A DNA stretch of 64,000 nucleotides from JAXGXT01 sp040772665 (GCA_040772665.1 JAXGXT010000008.1:1-64000); one strand, 5' to 3'. Positions 8,005 to 17,026 are shown, numbered from the stretch's first letter. A program made the numbers and translations. Notes: generated by a model not told the origin, from the sequence alone.

Positions 8005-8746
8005 CGATGAAACCAAAAGAAAACTAAGGGAGCTAAATTTAAGTGAATTAGTAACAGCATTGGAAACCCAACAAAGAGACATACATTCAGCGGCTTTAAC
8101 ATTTGATGAGAGGATACAAAGGTTAGTAGATTATCTGTACCAAGAAAAATATAACAGTAAAATTCAAAGACTTATGAAATTATCAAAGTTCAGGCTTCCT
8201 AAAGCAGAAACAAATGACATATATTACTCAAATAGAGGGATTGATAAAAATCTAATACAAGAGCTTTCAACATGTCAGTTTATCGGGACAAGTTCAAATG
8301 TCATATTCCAAGGATTCACAGGATCTGGTAAAACATATCTTTCATGTGCTCTAGGAAGACAAGCCTGTAAATATCAAATTAGAACAAGATATATTAGATT
8401 ACCTGATTTATTGATGGAATATGATGAATCAACCCTTACTACAAAGGGAAAGGTAAAGCTGCTTAAGAAGTATAGTAGTTTTGGCCTTTTAATTTTAGAT
8501 GAGTGGCTTCTTGAAGAGATCTCAGAAGAAGAACAGCACTTTATCTTTGAATTAATCGAAAGAAGGCATGATCAAACCTCTACAATTTTCTGTACTCAGT
8601 ACAGAAGGGAAGATTGGCATAGTAGGTTAGGTGGAGGAGTTCATGCTGATGCCATAATGGATAGAATAGTCCATAATGCAGTATGGGTGGAGACAGGTTC
8701 AATGAATATGAGAGAATACTATTCAAACCAAAATACATTTAAATAA
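7997..8746 (+). CDS. istB: IS21-family ATP-binding helper protein IstB
   Basis: The 249-residue AAA+ ATPase, related to DnaC, helps IstA choose its target and assemble the transpososome. The start is ATG 7997 behind GGAGGTCAAGG; an upstream in-frame start at 7952 lies well inside istA and has no ribosome site. Walker A is GFTGSGKT (106-113) and Walker B is LLILDE (Asp168, Glu169). Length is normal for the family. Intact. Confidence 0.95.
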   Translation: MINDETKRKLRELNLSELVTALETQQRDIHSAALTFDERIQRLVDYLYQEKYNSKIQRLMKLSKFRLPKAETNDIYYSNRGIDKNLIQELSTCQFIGTSSNVIFQGFTGSGKTYLSCALGRQACKYQIRTRYIRLPDLLMEYDESTLTTKGKVKLLKKYSSFGLLILDEWLLEEISEEEQHFIFELIERRHDQTSTIFCTQYRREDWHSRLGGGVHADAIMDRIVHNAVWVETGSMNMREYYSNQNTFK

Positions 8747-8782
8747 AATTAAGCAAGAGGAGATAGGTGGGAATCGGCCGCC

Positions 8783-8826
8783 GCGTACTAGTTGTAGGGA
8801 GGGTACCCTCCCTACAACTAGTACGC
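8783..8826. repeat. 44-bp perfect palindrome inside the IS21 element
   Basis: Each arm is 22 bp and there is no spacer. The centre is GGTACC, and each arm contains ACTAGT and GTAGGGAGG or its complement. It is far more GC-rich than the surrounding DNA and lies 37 bp after istB. No T-tract follows. Transcribed, it would form a very stable hairpin, and as DNA it could extrude a cruciform. Confidence 0.85.
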
Positions 8827-8851
8827 ACATCTTCTTAATCTAAGTTGATAT

Positions 8852-8922
8852 TGGACTCATAGTGCGAACTACTGGACTCATTAGCAAATACTAGTGGATT
8901 TATTCAGTGTTATTAGTGGACT
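8852..8922 (-). repeat. Right-end transposase-binding repeats of the IS21 element
   Basis: TGGACT-type motifs (inverted relative to the left end) occur at 8852, 8873, 8895 (TGGATT) and 8917, spaced 21, 22 and 22 bp. They are the counterpart of the three left-end repeats. Confidence 0.7.
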
Positions 8923-8941
8923 CTTTAATCCGTAATAATCA

Positions 8942-8947
8942 AAAATC
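8942..8947. repeat. Target-site duplication, right copy
   Basis: AAAATC follows the right end of the IS21 element and matches 6257-6262. Confidence 0.8.
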
Positions 8948-9838
8948 AACGATATCCTTAAATATTTAGAAATTGTTATAGGAAAAATGGAAGAATTAGA
9001 TGATGACAGCTGTTGGATATTCAACGAAATGATGCAGGAATGTTTAGTGTTGGACGAAATTATGGAAAAGGAACTGCGAAAAGCAAAATTTAGTAACTAT
9101 GATGAATTTCATTTGGAATATCAACCGCTTCTTGACCTTAAAACAAACCAAATTGTAGGCACTGAAGCATTAATTAGATGGAAAAATGAAGAGCTTGGAA
9201 AAGTCACTCCTATTCAATTTATTAACATAGCTGAAAAATCTCAACAAATCATTCCCTTGGGAAAATGGATTATGGAAACTGCTTGTTTGTTTATAAAAAA
9301 ACTTGAGCATGAAAATTTTGATAATGTAAAAGTTTTTATTAATATTTCAGTTGTACAAATATTAGCGGAAAGCTTTATGAAAGATTTATTAAACACCATA
9401 GAGCATACATGCATAAACCCTCAAAACTTAGGTATTGAAATAACAGAAAGCAGCTTTATGGAAAACTATGAAATAGTTAATGAAAAACTAAACGCCTTAA
9501 GAGAAATGGGAATAAGCATCTCCCTGGATGATTTTGGAACAGGATATTCGTCATTGTCTTATTTGAAAAATCTTAATATTGATTTGCTTAAAATAGACAA
9601 ATCCTTTGTTGAAAACATAGTTAAAGAAGATTCTGATGAAATTTTTATTAAAAGTATAATTCTTTTGGCAGGACAATTAAACTTAAAAGTAATTGCAGAA
9701 GGAGTTGAAACATCTGTGCAAAAAAACTATTTAACGGCTAAAAATTGTGATATCATGCAAGGCTATCTGTTTAGCAAGCCGCTTTTAGCTGAAAATATGA
9801 TAGAACTTTTGAAAACCCAACATAATAAAAAAATATAA
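8948..9838 (+). pseudogene. Broken GGDEF/EAL gene, 3' part (EAL phosphodiesterase domain)
   Basis: This is the 3' remainder of the gene starting at 4901. The longest stand-alone frame starts at ATG 8987 (283 residues) behind a weak AGGA site. The EAL domain looks complete: EALIRW (60-65 of that frame), NIS, EITESSF, DDFGTGYSSLSYLKNL, the Lys of LLKIDKSF, AEGVET and MQGYLFSKPL. All residues known for metal binding and c-di-GMP hydrolysis appear present. Cut off from its membrane sensor by the IS, it might still be made as a soluble phosphodiesterase if a promoter in the IS reads outward. Confidence 0.8.
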
Positions 9839-9852
9839 TTTATTTAAACATA

Positions 9853-9885
9853 AAAAAGGAGCATCCAACACAGATGCCCCTTTTT
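9853..9885. terminator. Bidirectional terminator between convergent genes
   Basis: AAAAAGGaGCATC pairs with GATGCcCCTTTTT around a 7-nt loop. It serves the EAL gene from the left and the YgjP-like gene from the right. Confidence 0.85.
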
Positions 9886-9913
9886 AAAATGTAAGACTTA
9901 AACTTTATATTTT

Positions 9914-10633
9914 TTATATACCATCTTTATACAGCTTATCCAGCCTATGTTTTCTTTCCCGCCAGTCGGGCATATATTTATCCATAAGGCAATAAAAACT
10001 TCTGCTGTGATTAGCCTGCTTAAAGTGAAGAAGTTCGTGCATAACCACTTGCTCAATACATTCTATATCCGTCTTAATAAGCTGCAAATTAAGGGTAATG
10101 TTTTTCAAAGACGGTCTGCAGCTGCCCCAACGGCTTTTCATATTTTTTATTAAAAATTCAGGATATGGAATGTTTTCATCTTTAACAACTTCATATATTT
10201 TTCTAAGTGCATCCTCAAATATAATTTTAGAACTTTCAAAAAGCCATTTTAAATAAATCTCTTTAAGGTTTTGATCGCTTTCATACTCAGAAGTATATAT
10301 TTTTATAACTTTTTCCTCTAAAATCACCTTTTCATATTCACTTTTATAAACTTCAATTACATAAGGTTTTCCAAGAAAATATACTTTCTTTCCGTTATAT
10401 ACCTCATTATCAGGCTTAACCTTGTTATATCTTTCAACTTGAGCAAGATTTCTTATAATCCATTCAGCCTTGCTTTCAACAAAATTGTTTATATATTCAA
10501 CAGAAACATCTTTTCTTGCAGAAACAAATATCTCACCATATTCATTTATGCGAAGATTAAGGTTTTTTACATGCTTTCTTGTTAAATTATATTCAATTGG
10601 TATGCCATGGTAAAAAGCAGTTCTCCTGCTCAT
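9914..10633 (-). CDS. YgjP/DUF45-family metal-dependent hydrolase
   Basis: This 239-residue protein has the zincin signature HELLHFKQANHSRSFY near the C-terminus (HExxH plus a downstream His). The preceding motif KSRWGSC is typical of the YgjP/SprT-like DUF45 family. No signal peptide is visible, so it is cytosolic. Substrates of the family are poorly defined. ATG 10633 follows AAGGTGAAG. It lies 17 bp downstream of the M16C protease gene and is probably cotranscribed. Confidence 0.85.
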   Translation of the reverse strand: MSRRTAFYHGIPIEYNLTRKHVKNLNLRINEYGEIFVSARKDVSVEYINNFVESKAEWIIRNLAQVERYNKVKPDNEVYNGKKVYFLGKPYVIEVYKSEYEKVILEEKVIKIYTSEYESDQNLKEIYLKWLFESSKIIFEDALRKIYEVVKDENIPYPEFLIKNMKSRWGSCRPSLKNITLNLQLIKTDIECIEQVVMHELLHFKQANHSRSFYCLMDKYMPDWRERKHRLDKLYKDGI

Positions 10634-10650
10634 AAAACTTCACCTTACAA

Positions 10651-13548
10651 TCATTTTTTATAAAGGGCTCTGACAGTTTCGTAAAGGTTTTGTTCCTCTC
10701 TTATTTTAAGCTCGCTTCCAAAAGTTACAAAAACACTTTCTTCCATTACCTTTCTTATAACATCGCTAAATTCTTTTACATCTTCTTCCGTAACACAAAG
10801 CAGTTCATCTCGGCTTTTTTGAATATCCTCTTTGGTAAGCCCAAGGAAATATCTTGACACCGCCATTTCAACACGTTCTGTTTTACTTTTAGGTTTGTCT
10901 ATAGAATTTATAGCACCAAGAGTGTGTTTTGTCAAATCTCTTTCAGAAAGCTTAATTTCCTCAAGAAAATCAGCCGCATCACTAAAGGCATCTAACGTGG
11001 ATTTAATGTTAGGGTCACGGTATGAATAAAAAATCATTCTTCCGCCTCTTTGGAAACTGCATCCACAGCCGTAAGCCCCTCCTTTAACACGAACAACATT
11101 CCACAAAAACTCTGTGTTTATTATATTAGTAATTACATTCATTTTGCCGCTGAATTTAAAACCGCTTACTTCAAAATCCCCAACCCTTGCATTATATACA
11201 ACCTTGCCGCCAGTTTCTATTGCCTCACTTTTTGCTGTTTTTACAAAATTAAAATCAGCCTTAACAACGCTTACTGACGGAAGCTTTCTTCTTATTTCCT
11301 CAATATATTTTCTGTTTTTTTCAGCATTTTCTCTGTCACAGGAAATAAAGGATATAAGGTTTTCTTTGGTGAAAATTTGCTTTGAAACCTCCAAAAGCTT
11401 TTCACAAACACCAGGCACATCCTCAACAGCATTTATAATCATGTCACTAAACTCAATGCCATCAATAAGCTCAAGATAAAATCCTTCCTTGTCAAGCATA
11501 TATCCGCTTCTTCTAATTGCCGCTAAATGTCCGTTGTTATCATAGTTTCGCTGATACTCAGCTTTTAAATCCAATAATATTTTCCGCACACTTTCCTCTT
11601 TTAAAAAATCGGTTTTAAAAATTATTTCGTTTAATATATCGTAAAGTTCGTCAATGTTTCTTTCAAGTGCCTTGGCACGAACAACTATCACAGGCTTCAT
11701 GCTTTCTTTTGCGCCATAAACAGTTGCCCTTGCGTTTATCCCGCCTGTATGCATATTTATCTTTGTCGGAAGTTTTTCAAAGCTGTATTTTTCAGTATCA
11801 AGCTTGCCTAAAGCACGCCCTAAAAGCCCTGCATATGGTATAAGCTGTCTTTCCAATGCCTCAAAAGAAAAAACAAGTCTATTATAAATAATTCCGTTTG
11901 TGTTTTGAGGAATATAAATAATATTTTCATTTTCTTCAAAAACATCAAAGTCTGCCTTTTTATCTATATCTTCTTTTCTTAAAACAGGAATTTTTTCAAT
12001 AACTTCCTGTGAATCCGGCTCACTTTGGTATTTTTTTAAATTTGATGTTTCAGTTATAAGTTTTTCTATTTCCTCATCACTCATACTGCTTTTTAAGTTT
12101 TCAAGCCATGCCTTTGTCTTTTCTTCTGTTTTTTCCTGTTTTCCTTCTTCTGCCGCAACCCCTGTTAAAGAATATTCTTTATTTTTAAGAAGTTTTTCAG
12201 ATATAATATTTTCAAAATATCTTTTGTCAATACCATCTCTTATGGTTTTAAGATGCTCATATATTTTAACAGCTTCCAAAGGGTTTTGACCATGAAGCCA
12301 GCCCTTCATCATTTCTATGCCATAAACAAGTCCTTTAGGTCTGTATCCATAATCCTCTTCTCTAAGCATAAACTCGTAAAAATTTACAGCAGATAAAATA
12401 AGCTCCTTATCAAGCCCCTCTTCAACAATTTTTTCAAGGGTGTTTATTACAGTGTCTTTAAAAAGACCAATTTTTCTGCATGAAGAATTCTTGGCAACAA
12501 CGCTGAAAACCATTTCATATGAGGAAGAATCAAACCAGCCTTCTGCCGTTTCGGCAATTCTTTTTTCAATAAGCACTTTTTTAAGCGGTGAAGCACCTGT
12601 TGCCAAAAGCACATAACTTAAAATTTCCATGCTTATTGAAAGTAAAGTATCTGTAGATTTTCCGACAATAAAATTCAGCGAAAGAAGACTTTCATTATCC
12701 GTTTTTGTTCCAACAGGCACAGAAAATGTATCTGAAAGCAAACTGCTTTTAGATTGAGAAGTTTCCTCATGTATTATGATTTCCTCTTTTCTGTCATCAT
12801 AATTACTTAAATATTCATCATTTATGTGCTTAAGACATTCCTCTATATTCATATTTCCATAAAGATAAAAAAAGCTGTTTGAAGGGTGATAATATTTATT
12901 GTAAAAATCTATAAAGTTTTTGTATGTCAGCTTAGGAATAGCATCAGGGTCACCGCCGCTTTCAAACTTATAAATGCTGTCTTTAAAAAGACTTTTGTTT
13001 ATCGCATTGTTAAGAATTCTTTCAGGAGAAGACATTGCGCCTTTCATTTCGTTATAAACAACTCCGTTTATAGTTACGGGGCTGTCCTTTTCTTCTAATT
13101 CATAATGCCAACCCTCCTGTTTGAAAATCTTTTCCTCTTTTAAAACAACAGGATTAAAAACAGCATCTAAATACACATCCATAAGATTTTTAAAATCTTC
13201 ATTGTTGCAGCTTGCAATTGGATACATGGTTTTATCGGAAAATGTCATAGCATTAAGATATGTGTTTAAAGAGCCTTTCATAAGCTCATTAAAAGGGTCT
13301 TTTGCAGGATATTTTTTTGAGCCGCAAAGAACAGAATGCTCTAAAATATGAGCCGTTCCGCAATCGTCTGTGGGGGGAGTTTTAAAAGAAACAAAAAACA
13401 CCTTATTATTGTCATCATTTTTTGCATAAAAAAGTTTCGCACCGCTTTTTTCGTGAACAAAAACATAACACATGCTGTTTATGTCCTCAACCTGTTGGCT
13501 TTCTATAATTCTAAATCCAAAATAGCTTTTATCTTTTTCAAAATCCAT
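10651..13548 (-). CDS. M16C-family insulinase-type zinc metalloprotease (presequence-protease-like)
   Basis: The 965-residue protein has the inverted zinc motif HILEH (67-71) in GTAHILEHSVLCGSKKYPAKDPF. The distal zinc-ligand glutamate is about position 167 (VVYNEMKG). The length and the M16C-associated middle region match the PreP/CYM1 group, where two enclosing halves form a chamber that degrades unfolded peptides. No signal peptide is visible, so it acts in the cytosol. ATG 13548 follows GGAGGAGC. It heads a two-gene operon with the YgjP-like gene. Confidence 0.92.
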   Translation of the reverse strand: MDFEKDKSYFGFRIIESQQVEDINSMCYVFVHEKSGAKLFYAKNDDNNKVFFVSFKTPPTDDCGTAHILEHSVLCGSKKYPAKDPFNELMKGSLNTYLNAMTFSDKTMYPIASCNNEDFKNLMDVYLDAVFNPVVLKEEKIFKQEGWHYELEEKDSPVTINGVVYNEMKGAMSSPERILNNAINKSLFKDSIYKFESGGDPDAIPKLTYKNFIDFYNKYYHPSNSFFYLYGNMNIEECLKHINDEYLSNYDDRKEEIIIHEETSQSKSSLLSDTFSVPVGTKTDNESLLSLNFIVGKSTDTLLSISMEILSYVLLATGASPLKKVLIEKRIAETAEGWFDSSSYEMVFSVVAKNSSCRKIGLFKDTVINTLEKIVEEGLDKELILSAVNFYEFMLREEDYGYRPKGLVYGIEMMKGWLHGQNPLEAVKIYEHLKTIRDGIDKRYFENIISEKLLKNKEYSLTGVAAEEGKQEKTEEKTKAWLENLKSSMSDEEIEKLITETSNLKKYQSEPDSQEVIEKIPVLRKEDIDKKADFDVFEENENIIYIPQNTNGIIYNRLVFSFEALERQLIPYAGLLGRALGKLDTEKYSFEKLPTKINMHTGGINARATVYGAKESMKPVIVVRAKALERNIDELYDILNEIIFKTDFLKEESVRKILLDLKAEYQRNYDNNGHLAAIRRSGYMLDKEGFYLELIDGIEFSDMIINAVEDVPGVCEKLLEVSKQIFTKENLISFISCDRENAEKNRKYIEEIRRKLPSVSVVKADFNFVKTAKSEAIETGGKVVYNARVGDFEVSGFKFSGKMNVITNIINTEFLWNVVRVKGGAYGCGCSFQRGGRMIFYSYRDPNIKSTLDAFSDAADFLEEIKLSERDLTKHTLGAINSIDKPKSKTERVEMAVSRYFLGLTKEDIQKSRDELLCVTEEDVKEFSDVIRKVMEESVFVTFGSELKIREEQNLYETVRALYKK

Positions 13549-13680
13549 TTTATGCTCCTCCTGCTATATTTTAATTTTTAAAATCAATCAGTCTAGTTTA
13601 TTATACTTTAATTAAAGAAATATTAAAAGGCTTTTGTTAAAAAAATATCATATTCTTTCAACATTTGTTTGTGAATATAA

Positions 13681-13716
13681 AAAAATACCTTAAGGAAAAC
13701 TCTCAAGGTATTTTTT
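13681..13716. terminator. Terminator of the nhaC-type gene
   Basis: AAAAATACCTT pairs with AAGGTATTTTT. It lies just past the nhaC stop on the minus strand and is T-rich on both sides. Confidence 0.8.
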
Positions 13717-13728
13717 GATTTTAAAAAT

Positions 13729-15282
13729 TTAAGCTTTTCTTTTTGTTGCTTTATTGTGTAAAACTATAATTGCACATAAAAGAAGTCCTATGGAAACAGC
13801 CAGTGTTAAAAAGAGATTTGTTGTTACCCCCGCAACAATATATCCAACAAAACAACATGCGGCAACCAAAACAGCATAAGGTATCTGAGATGACACATGG
13901 TCTATGTGGTTACAGGCAGCCCCTGTGCTTGAAAGAATTGTTGTGTCTGAAATAGGCGAGCAGTGATCACCAAAAACCGCTCCTGCAAGAGTTGCTGAAA
14001 GTGATATAATCATAAGATGGGGCGCAACCTCACTGCAAATTGAAGCAATTATGGGTATAAGTATCCCAAATGTTCCCCAGCTTGTTCCTGTTGAAAAAGA
14101 AAGAAAACTTGCCACAACAAAAATTATTGCCGGAATTAAAGCTACAGGCATGTTTGAAGATGAAACAACATGGCTTACGTATTCCCCCGTTGAAAGAAGA
14201 TTGCGGCAAACACCGCTTATTGTCCATGCCAATGCAAGTATAATTATTGCTCCTGTCATAGACTTCACACCCTCGCCTATTCCATCCATAAAGCCTTTAA
14301 ATGTAATAACTTTTCTTGGAATAAAAAGAATAAACGCAACCATAAGAGAAACAAAACTGCTAAGAGCAAGTGCAACTCCCGCATCTGTGTTGCCAAAGCC
14401 TTCTGCAACAGTCATTCCGCCCTCAAAATATCCGCCTATGTAAAGCATGGAAAGTATTGATAAAATAATAAGGGCAGCAATTGGAATAATAAGGTCAAAA
14501 ACAGTGCCCTTCTCACAAACATCAAGCTTGCTTAATTCATCCTCACTTGTCATGGAGGGAGCATTTCCTATGCTGAAATTCAAATTTCCGTCTTTTATTG
14601 CTGCTTCTTCAAACTTCGCCATAGGCCCGAAATCAAGGTTAAGAGTGCTTATAAGAATAACCATTAATATTGTTAAAATGGCATATAAGTTATAAGGAAT
14701 AGATTGAATAAAAGCCTCCATTCCGTTAAGACCCGTATCTCCCATTTGGCTTATAACAGATGCCGCCCAAGAGGAAACAGGTGCAATTATGCAAATAGGT
14801 GCCGCAGTGGAGTCAATTATGTATGCAAGCTTTGCATGGGAAATCCTGTGTTTGTCAGTAACAGGTCTCATAACAGTTCCAACTGTCAAACAGTTAAAAT
14901 AATCATCAATAAATATAACAATGCCAAGCACGCTTGTTGCAAGCTGTGCCCCCACACGTGAATTAATCTTTTTAATTGCCCATTCGCCATATGCTTTTGA
15001 ACCGCCGGCTTTTGTTATAACAACAACAAGAGCACCGAGAAGACAGAGGAATATTACAATAGGAACATTTTCAGCAAATTTTGAACTCATAAGTGCAACA
15101 GTTGTATCAATGGTTTTAATAATAATGTTAAAAATACCGTTTGTGGTATACGCAGAGTAAATAAGCGTTCCCGATAAGATTCCCAATATAAGGGATGAAA
15201 TTACTTCCTTTGTTATAAGTGCAAGTGTAATCGCCAAAATAGGCGGCAATACAGATAAAAATCCGGCTTGAATTGACTCCAT
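13729..15282 (-). CDS. NhaC-family Na+/H+ (or Na+-coupled carboxylate) antiporter
   Basis: The 517-residue integral membrane protein has about 12 hydrophobic helices. The start is ATG 15282 behind GGGAGGAG; the upstream extension to 15342 has no ribosome site. Family features include VIFIDDYFNCLTVGTVMRPVTDKHRISHAKLAYIID in the first half, and SFSTGTSWGTFGILIP with FGDHCSPISDTTILSS in the second. These are hallmark blocks of the NhaC ion-transporter superfamily. Members exchange Na+ for H+ or move malate, lactate or amino acids, so the substrate is open. Its upstream region holds hairpin-array repeat copy A, whose end supplies an extended -10. Confidence 0.88.
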   Translation of the reverse strand: MESIQAGFLSVLPPILAITLALITKEVISSLILGILSGTLIYSAYTTNGIFNIIIKTIDTTVALMSSKFAENVPIVIFLCLLGALVVVITKAGGSKAYGEWAIKKINSRVGAQLATSVLGIVIFIDDYFNCLTVGTVMRPVTDKHRISHAKLAYIIDSTAAPICIIAPVSSWAASVISQMGDTGLNGMEAFIQSIPYNLYAILTILMVILISTLNLDFGPMAKFEEAAIKDGNLNFSIGNAPSMTSEDELSKLDVCEKGTVFDLIIPIAALIILSILSMLYIGGYFEGGMTVAEGFGNTDAGVALALSSFVSLMVAFILFIPRKVITFKGFMDGIGEGVKSMTGAIIILALAWTISGVCRNLLSTGEYVSHVVSSSNMPVALIPAIIFVVASFLSFSTGTSWGTFGILIPIIASICSEVAPHLMIISLSATLAGAVFGDHCSPISDTTILSSTGAACNHIDHVSSQIPYAVLVAACCFVGYIVAGVTTNLFLTLAVSIGLLLCAIIVLHNKATKRKA

Positions 15283-15324
15283 TATTAAAATACTCCTCCC
15301 AAAATTCCAATAAAATTTATTCGA

Positions 15325-15487
15325 ATTATACCACAAGAGCAAAAGAAAGCGGCGGTAAATCCGACATTTTCTTTTACCAAAGAACGAATAAAACTTGAAA
15401 AGTTTTATGAGTAATATAATCCGCTGTGATAACAGCGGCAGAGCCGTTTAGGCTCTACTGCAAATGAAATTTGCAGACATTATACCA
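15325..15487 (-). repeat. Hairpin-array repeat, copy A
   Basis: About 163 bp with five consecutive inverted repeats. Read on the minus strand these are CTGCAAAT/ATTTGCAG, AGAGCC/GGCTCT, CCGCTGT/ACAGCGG, AAAACTT/AAGTTTT and a long AAAAGAAA-type stem. Both ends carry TGGTATAAT (15487-15479 and 15333-15325). The inner end lies 42 bp upstream of the nhaC-type ATG, so it could serve as an extended -10 promoter; no -35 is visible. The same element recurs at 51687 and 58373. Confidence 0.85.
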
Positions 15488-15573
15488 CAATATAGCCTAA
15501 ATTTCAACGTAAACCGTATGTTTTGGCATAAATTGTCGATTAAATAAAAATATTTTTTAAAGAAATAAAACTA

Positions 15574-15602
15574 TTGACAAATAAATAATATGGTGATATC
15601 CT
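15574..15602 (+). promoter_or_regulatory. Promoter of the tryptophan T-box operon
   Basis: -35 TTGACA (15574-15579), 17-bp spacer, -10 TATCCT (15597-15602). It lies about 40 bp upstream of the T-box stem I. Confidence 0.55.
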
Positions 15603-15644
15603 TTTTAACATATACAAATTAAACCTTTGATAAAGAATAGTAAA

Positions 15645-15893
15645 CTTAAAATGAATTTTCAGAGAGTCGGCGGTTGGTGTGAGTTTCGACATGGATTTTT
15701 TAGTTGAATGGACTTTTGAGGGCGGCCTGAACACACAACATGTTATTAGGAGCCGACGGGAACCAAACCCGTTATAAATAAGGAATGTATGTTAGTACAT
15801 TTTAGAGTGGTTCTTTAAGAACAATTTGAGTGGCACCACGATTATAGTTATCTATAACCGCCTCAAGCATAGATTTTGCTTGCGGCGGTTTTT
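15645..15893 (+). promoter_or_regulatory. T-box riboswitch, tryptophan specifier (UGG)
   Basis: The leader binds uncharged tRNA and prevents termination. The stem I base is CTTAAAA (15645-15651) pairing with TTTTGAG (15714-15720). Just above it sit the AGAGAG segment (15661-15666) and the specifier loop GAATGGAC with codon TGG (15709-15711). The GGTTGGTG segment follows in the upper stem. The conserved T-box GAGTGGCACCACG is at 15828-15840. The terminator pairs AACCGCC (15856-15862) with GGCGGTT (15884-15890) and ends in a T-run. The UGG assignment rests on my manual fold; the downstream tryptophan-type ABC genes agree with it. Confidence 0.88.
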
Positions 15894-15982
15894 TTATTTG
15901 TTTTTAACTACAAAAGCAAAAACTCAAAAAAATTACTAACAAAAATTACTGTTTTCTTATAATTTAAAAGGAGGATGTTTTT

Positions 15983-17005
15983 ATGAAAAAGAAATTATTA
16001 TCGGTATTAATGGTGTTTACGGTGGCGGCTTCACTGGCTGCATGTTCAACCCCTGCACAAAATCAACTAAACTCAACAACGCAAAACCCTAAGGATATCA
16101 CAGAAAAACAATATAAAATAGGGATAAGCCAGTTTGCAGCTCACGGCTCCCTTGATAACTGCATGGAAGGCTTTTTAAAAGGCCTTGAGGAAGAAGGCAT
16201 AAGCCAGGATAAAAACCTTACAGTGCTTTTTGAAAATGCTTTTGCAAATCCCGGAACAGCAGGACAAATTTCCAACAACTTTGTTTCAAACAATGTGGAC
16301 CTTATTTGTGCAATTGCAACACCAAGTGCAGCAACGGCATTTACCTCTGCCATGGATACTGAAATACCTGTTATATACACAGCCATTACAGACCCTGTTG
16401 AAGCAGGCTTTGCAAACGAAGACGGAACTTCCACAGGCAACATAACAGGAACAAGTGATAAACTTCCTGTTGAGGCACAACTTCAAATGATTAGAAAAAT
16501 ACTTCCCAAAGCAAAAACCTTAGGCATTATGTACACAACAAGCGAGCCTAACTCTATCTCCGCAATAAAAGAATATGAAAGCCTTGTGGAAAAGTATGGT
16601 TTTACACTTGAAACTGTGGGAATAAGCGAACTTGCAGACATTCCCCTTGCGGCAGACAACTTGATTACAAAGGTTGACTGTATAACAAACTTAACAGATA
16701 ATACAGTTGTTCAAGGTCTTTCAACAATTCTTGAAAAAGCTGGTTCAAAAGGTATCCCTGTTTTCGGAAGCGAGGTTGAGCAGGTGCAAAACGGATGTCT
16801 TGCAGCTGTGGGCCTTGATTATGTAGAACTTGGAGTTATAACAGGAAAAATGGCGGCTAAAGTTTTAAAAGAAGAAGCAAAGGCTTCTGAAATGAAGTTT
16901 GAAAGCATAACAGAATTCGGTTTATACTTAAACAATGAAACAGCAAAAACACTTAACATTTCAATAGATGAAGAATATGCAAAAAACGCATTGGAAATTT
17001 TCTAA
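15983..17005 (+). CDS. trpX: ABC transporter substrate-binding lipoprotein, tryptophan-type (copy 1)
   Basis: The 340-residue protein has a lipoprotein signal peptide (LAAC lipobox, Cys21) and a two-lobed ABC_sub_bind domain (about 44-340; KIGISQFAAHGSLDNCMEGF and YTAITDPVEAGF). In streptococci the TrpXYZ transporters are predicted tryptophan importers controlled by Trp T-boxes, and the same leader is present here. ATG follows AAAGGAGGATG. The next gene is a close paralogue, with long stretches identical in protein sequence. Ligand specificity is inferred from the T-box and the family. Confidence 0.85.
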   Translation: MKKKLLSVLMVFTVAASLAACSTPAQNQLNSTTQNPKDITEKQYKIGISQFAAHGSLDNCMEGFLKGLEEEGISQDKNLTVLFENAFANPGTAGQISNNFVSNNVDLICAIATPSAATAFTSAMDTEIPVIYTAITDPVEAGFANEDGTSTGNITGTSDKLPVEAQLQMIRKILPKAKTLGIMYTTSEPNSISAIKEYESLVEKYGFTLETVGISELADIPLAADNLITKVDCITNLTDNTVVQGLSTILEKAGSKGIPVFGSEVEQVQNGCLAAVGLDYVELGVITGKMAAKVLKEEAKASEMKFESITEFGLYLNNETAKTLNISIDEEYAKNALEIF

Positions 17006-17026
17006 AAATATAGGAGGAATATATAA

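Larger units (their letters stand above)
6263..8941 (+). mobile_element. Complete IS21-family insertion sequence
   Basis: The element is 2679 bp, bounded by TGATTATT and its inverted copy AATAATCA, with 5'-TG...CA-3' ends and a 6-7 bp target duplication. It carries the overlapping istA and istB genes diagnostic of IS21. Multiple subterminal repeats of GTCCAC occur at both ends, in opposite orientation. Both genes are intact and the ends are clean, which suggests recent insertion and possible activity. It is inserted in a GGDEF/EAL gene in the same orientation. Confidence 0.93.

Noticed and set aside
8771..8830. Possible engineered polylinker because of clustered six-base sites around the palindrome
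   Set aside because: The site cluster follows from palindromic symmetry; no vector sequence adjoins it and it sits inside a normal IS21 element.
15540..15734. 64-codon minus-strand frame
   Set aside because: It lies over the T-box leader and its promoter and has no ribosome site.
15660..15890. Structured RNA first considered as tmRNA
   Set aside because: The GAGTGGCACCACG T-box, specifier loop and terminator with downstream ABC genes fit a T-box; no alanine-tRNA-like ends or tag peptide frame were found.
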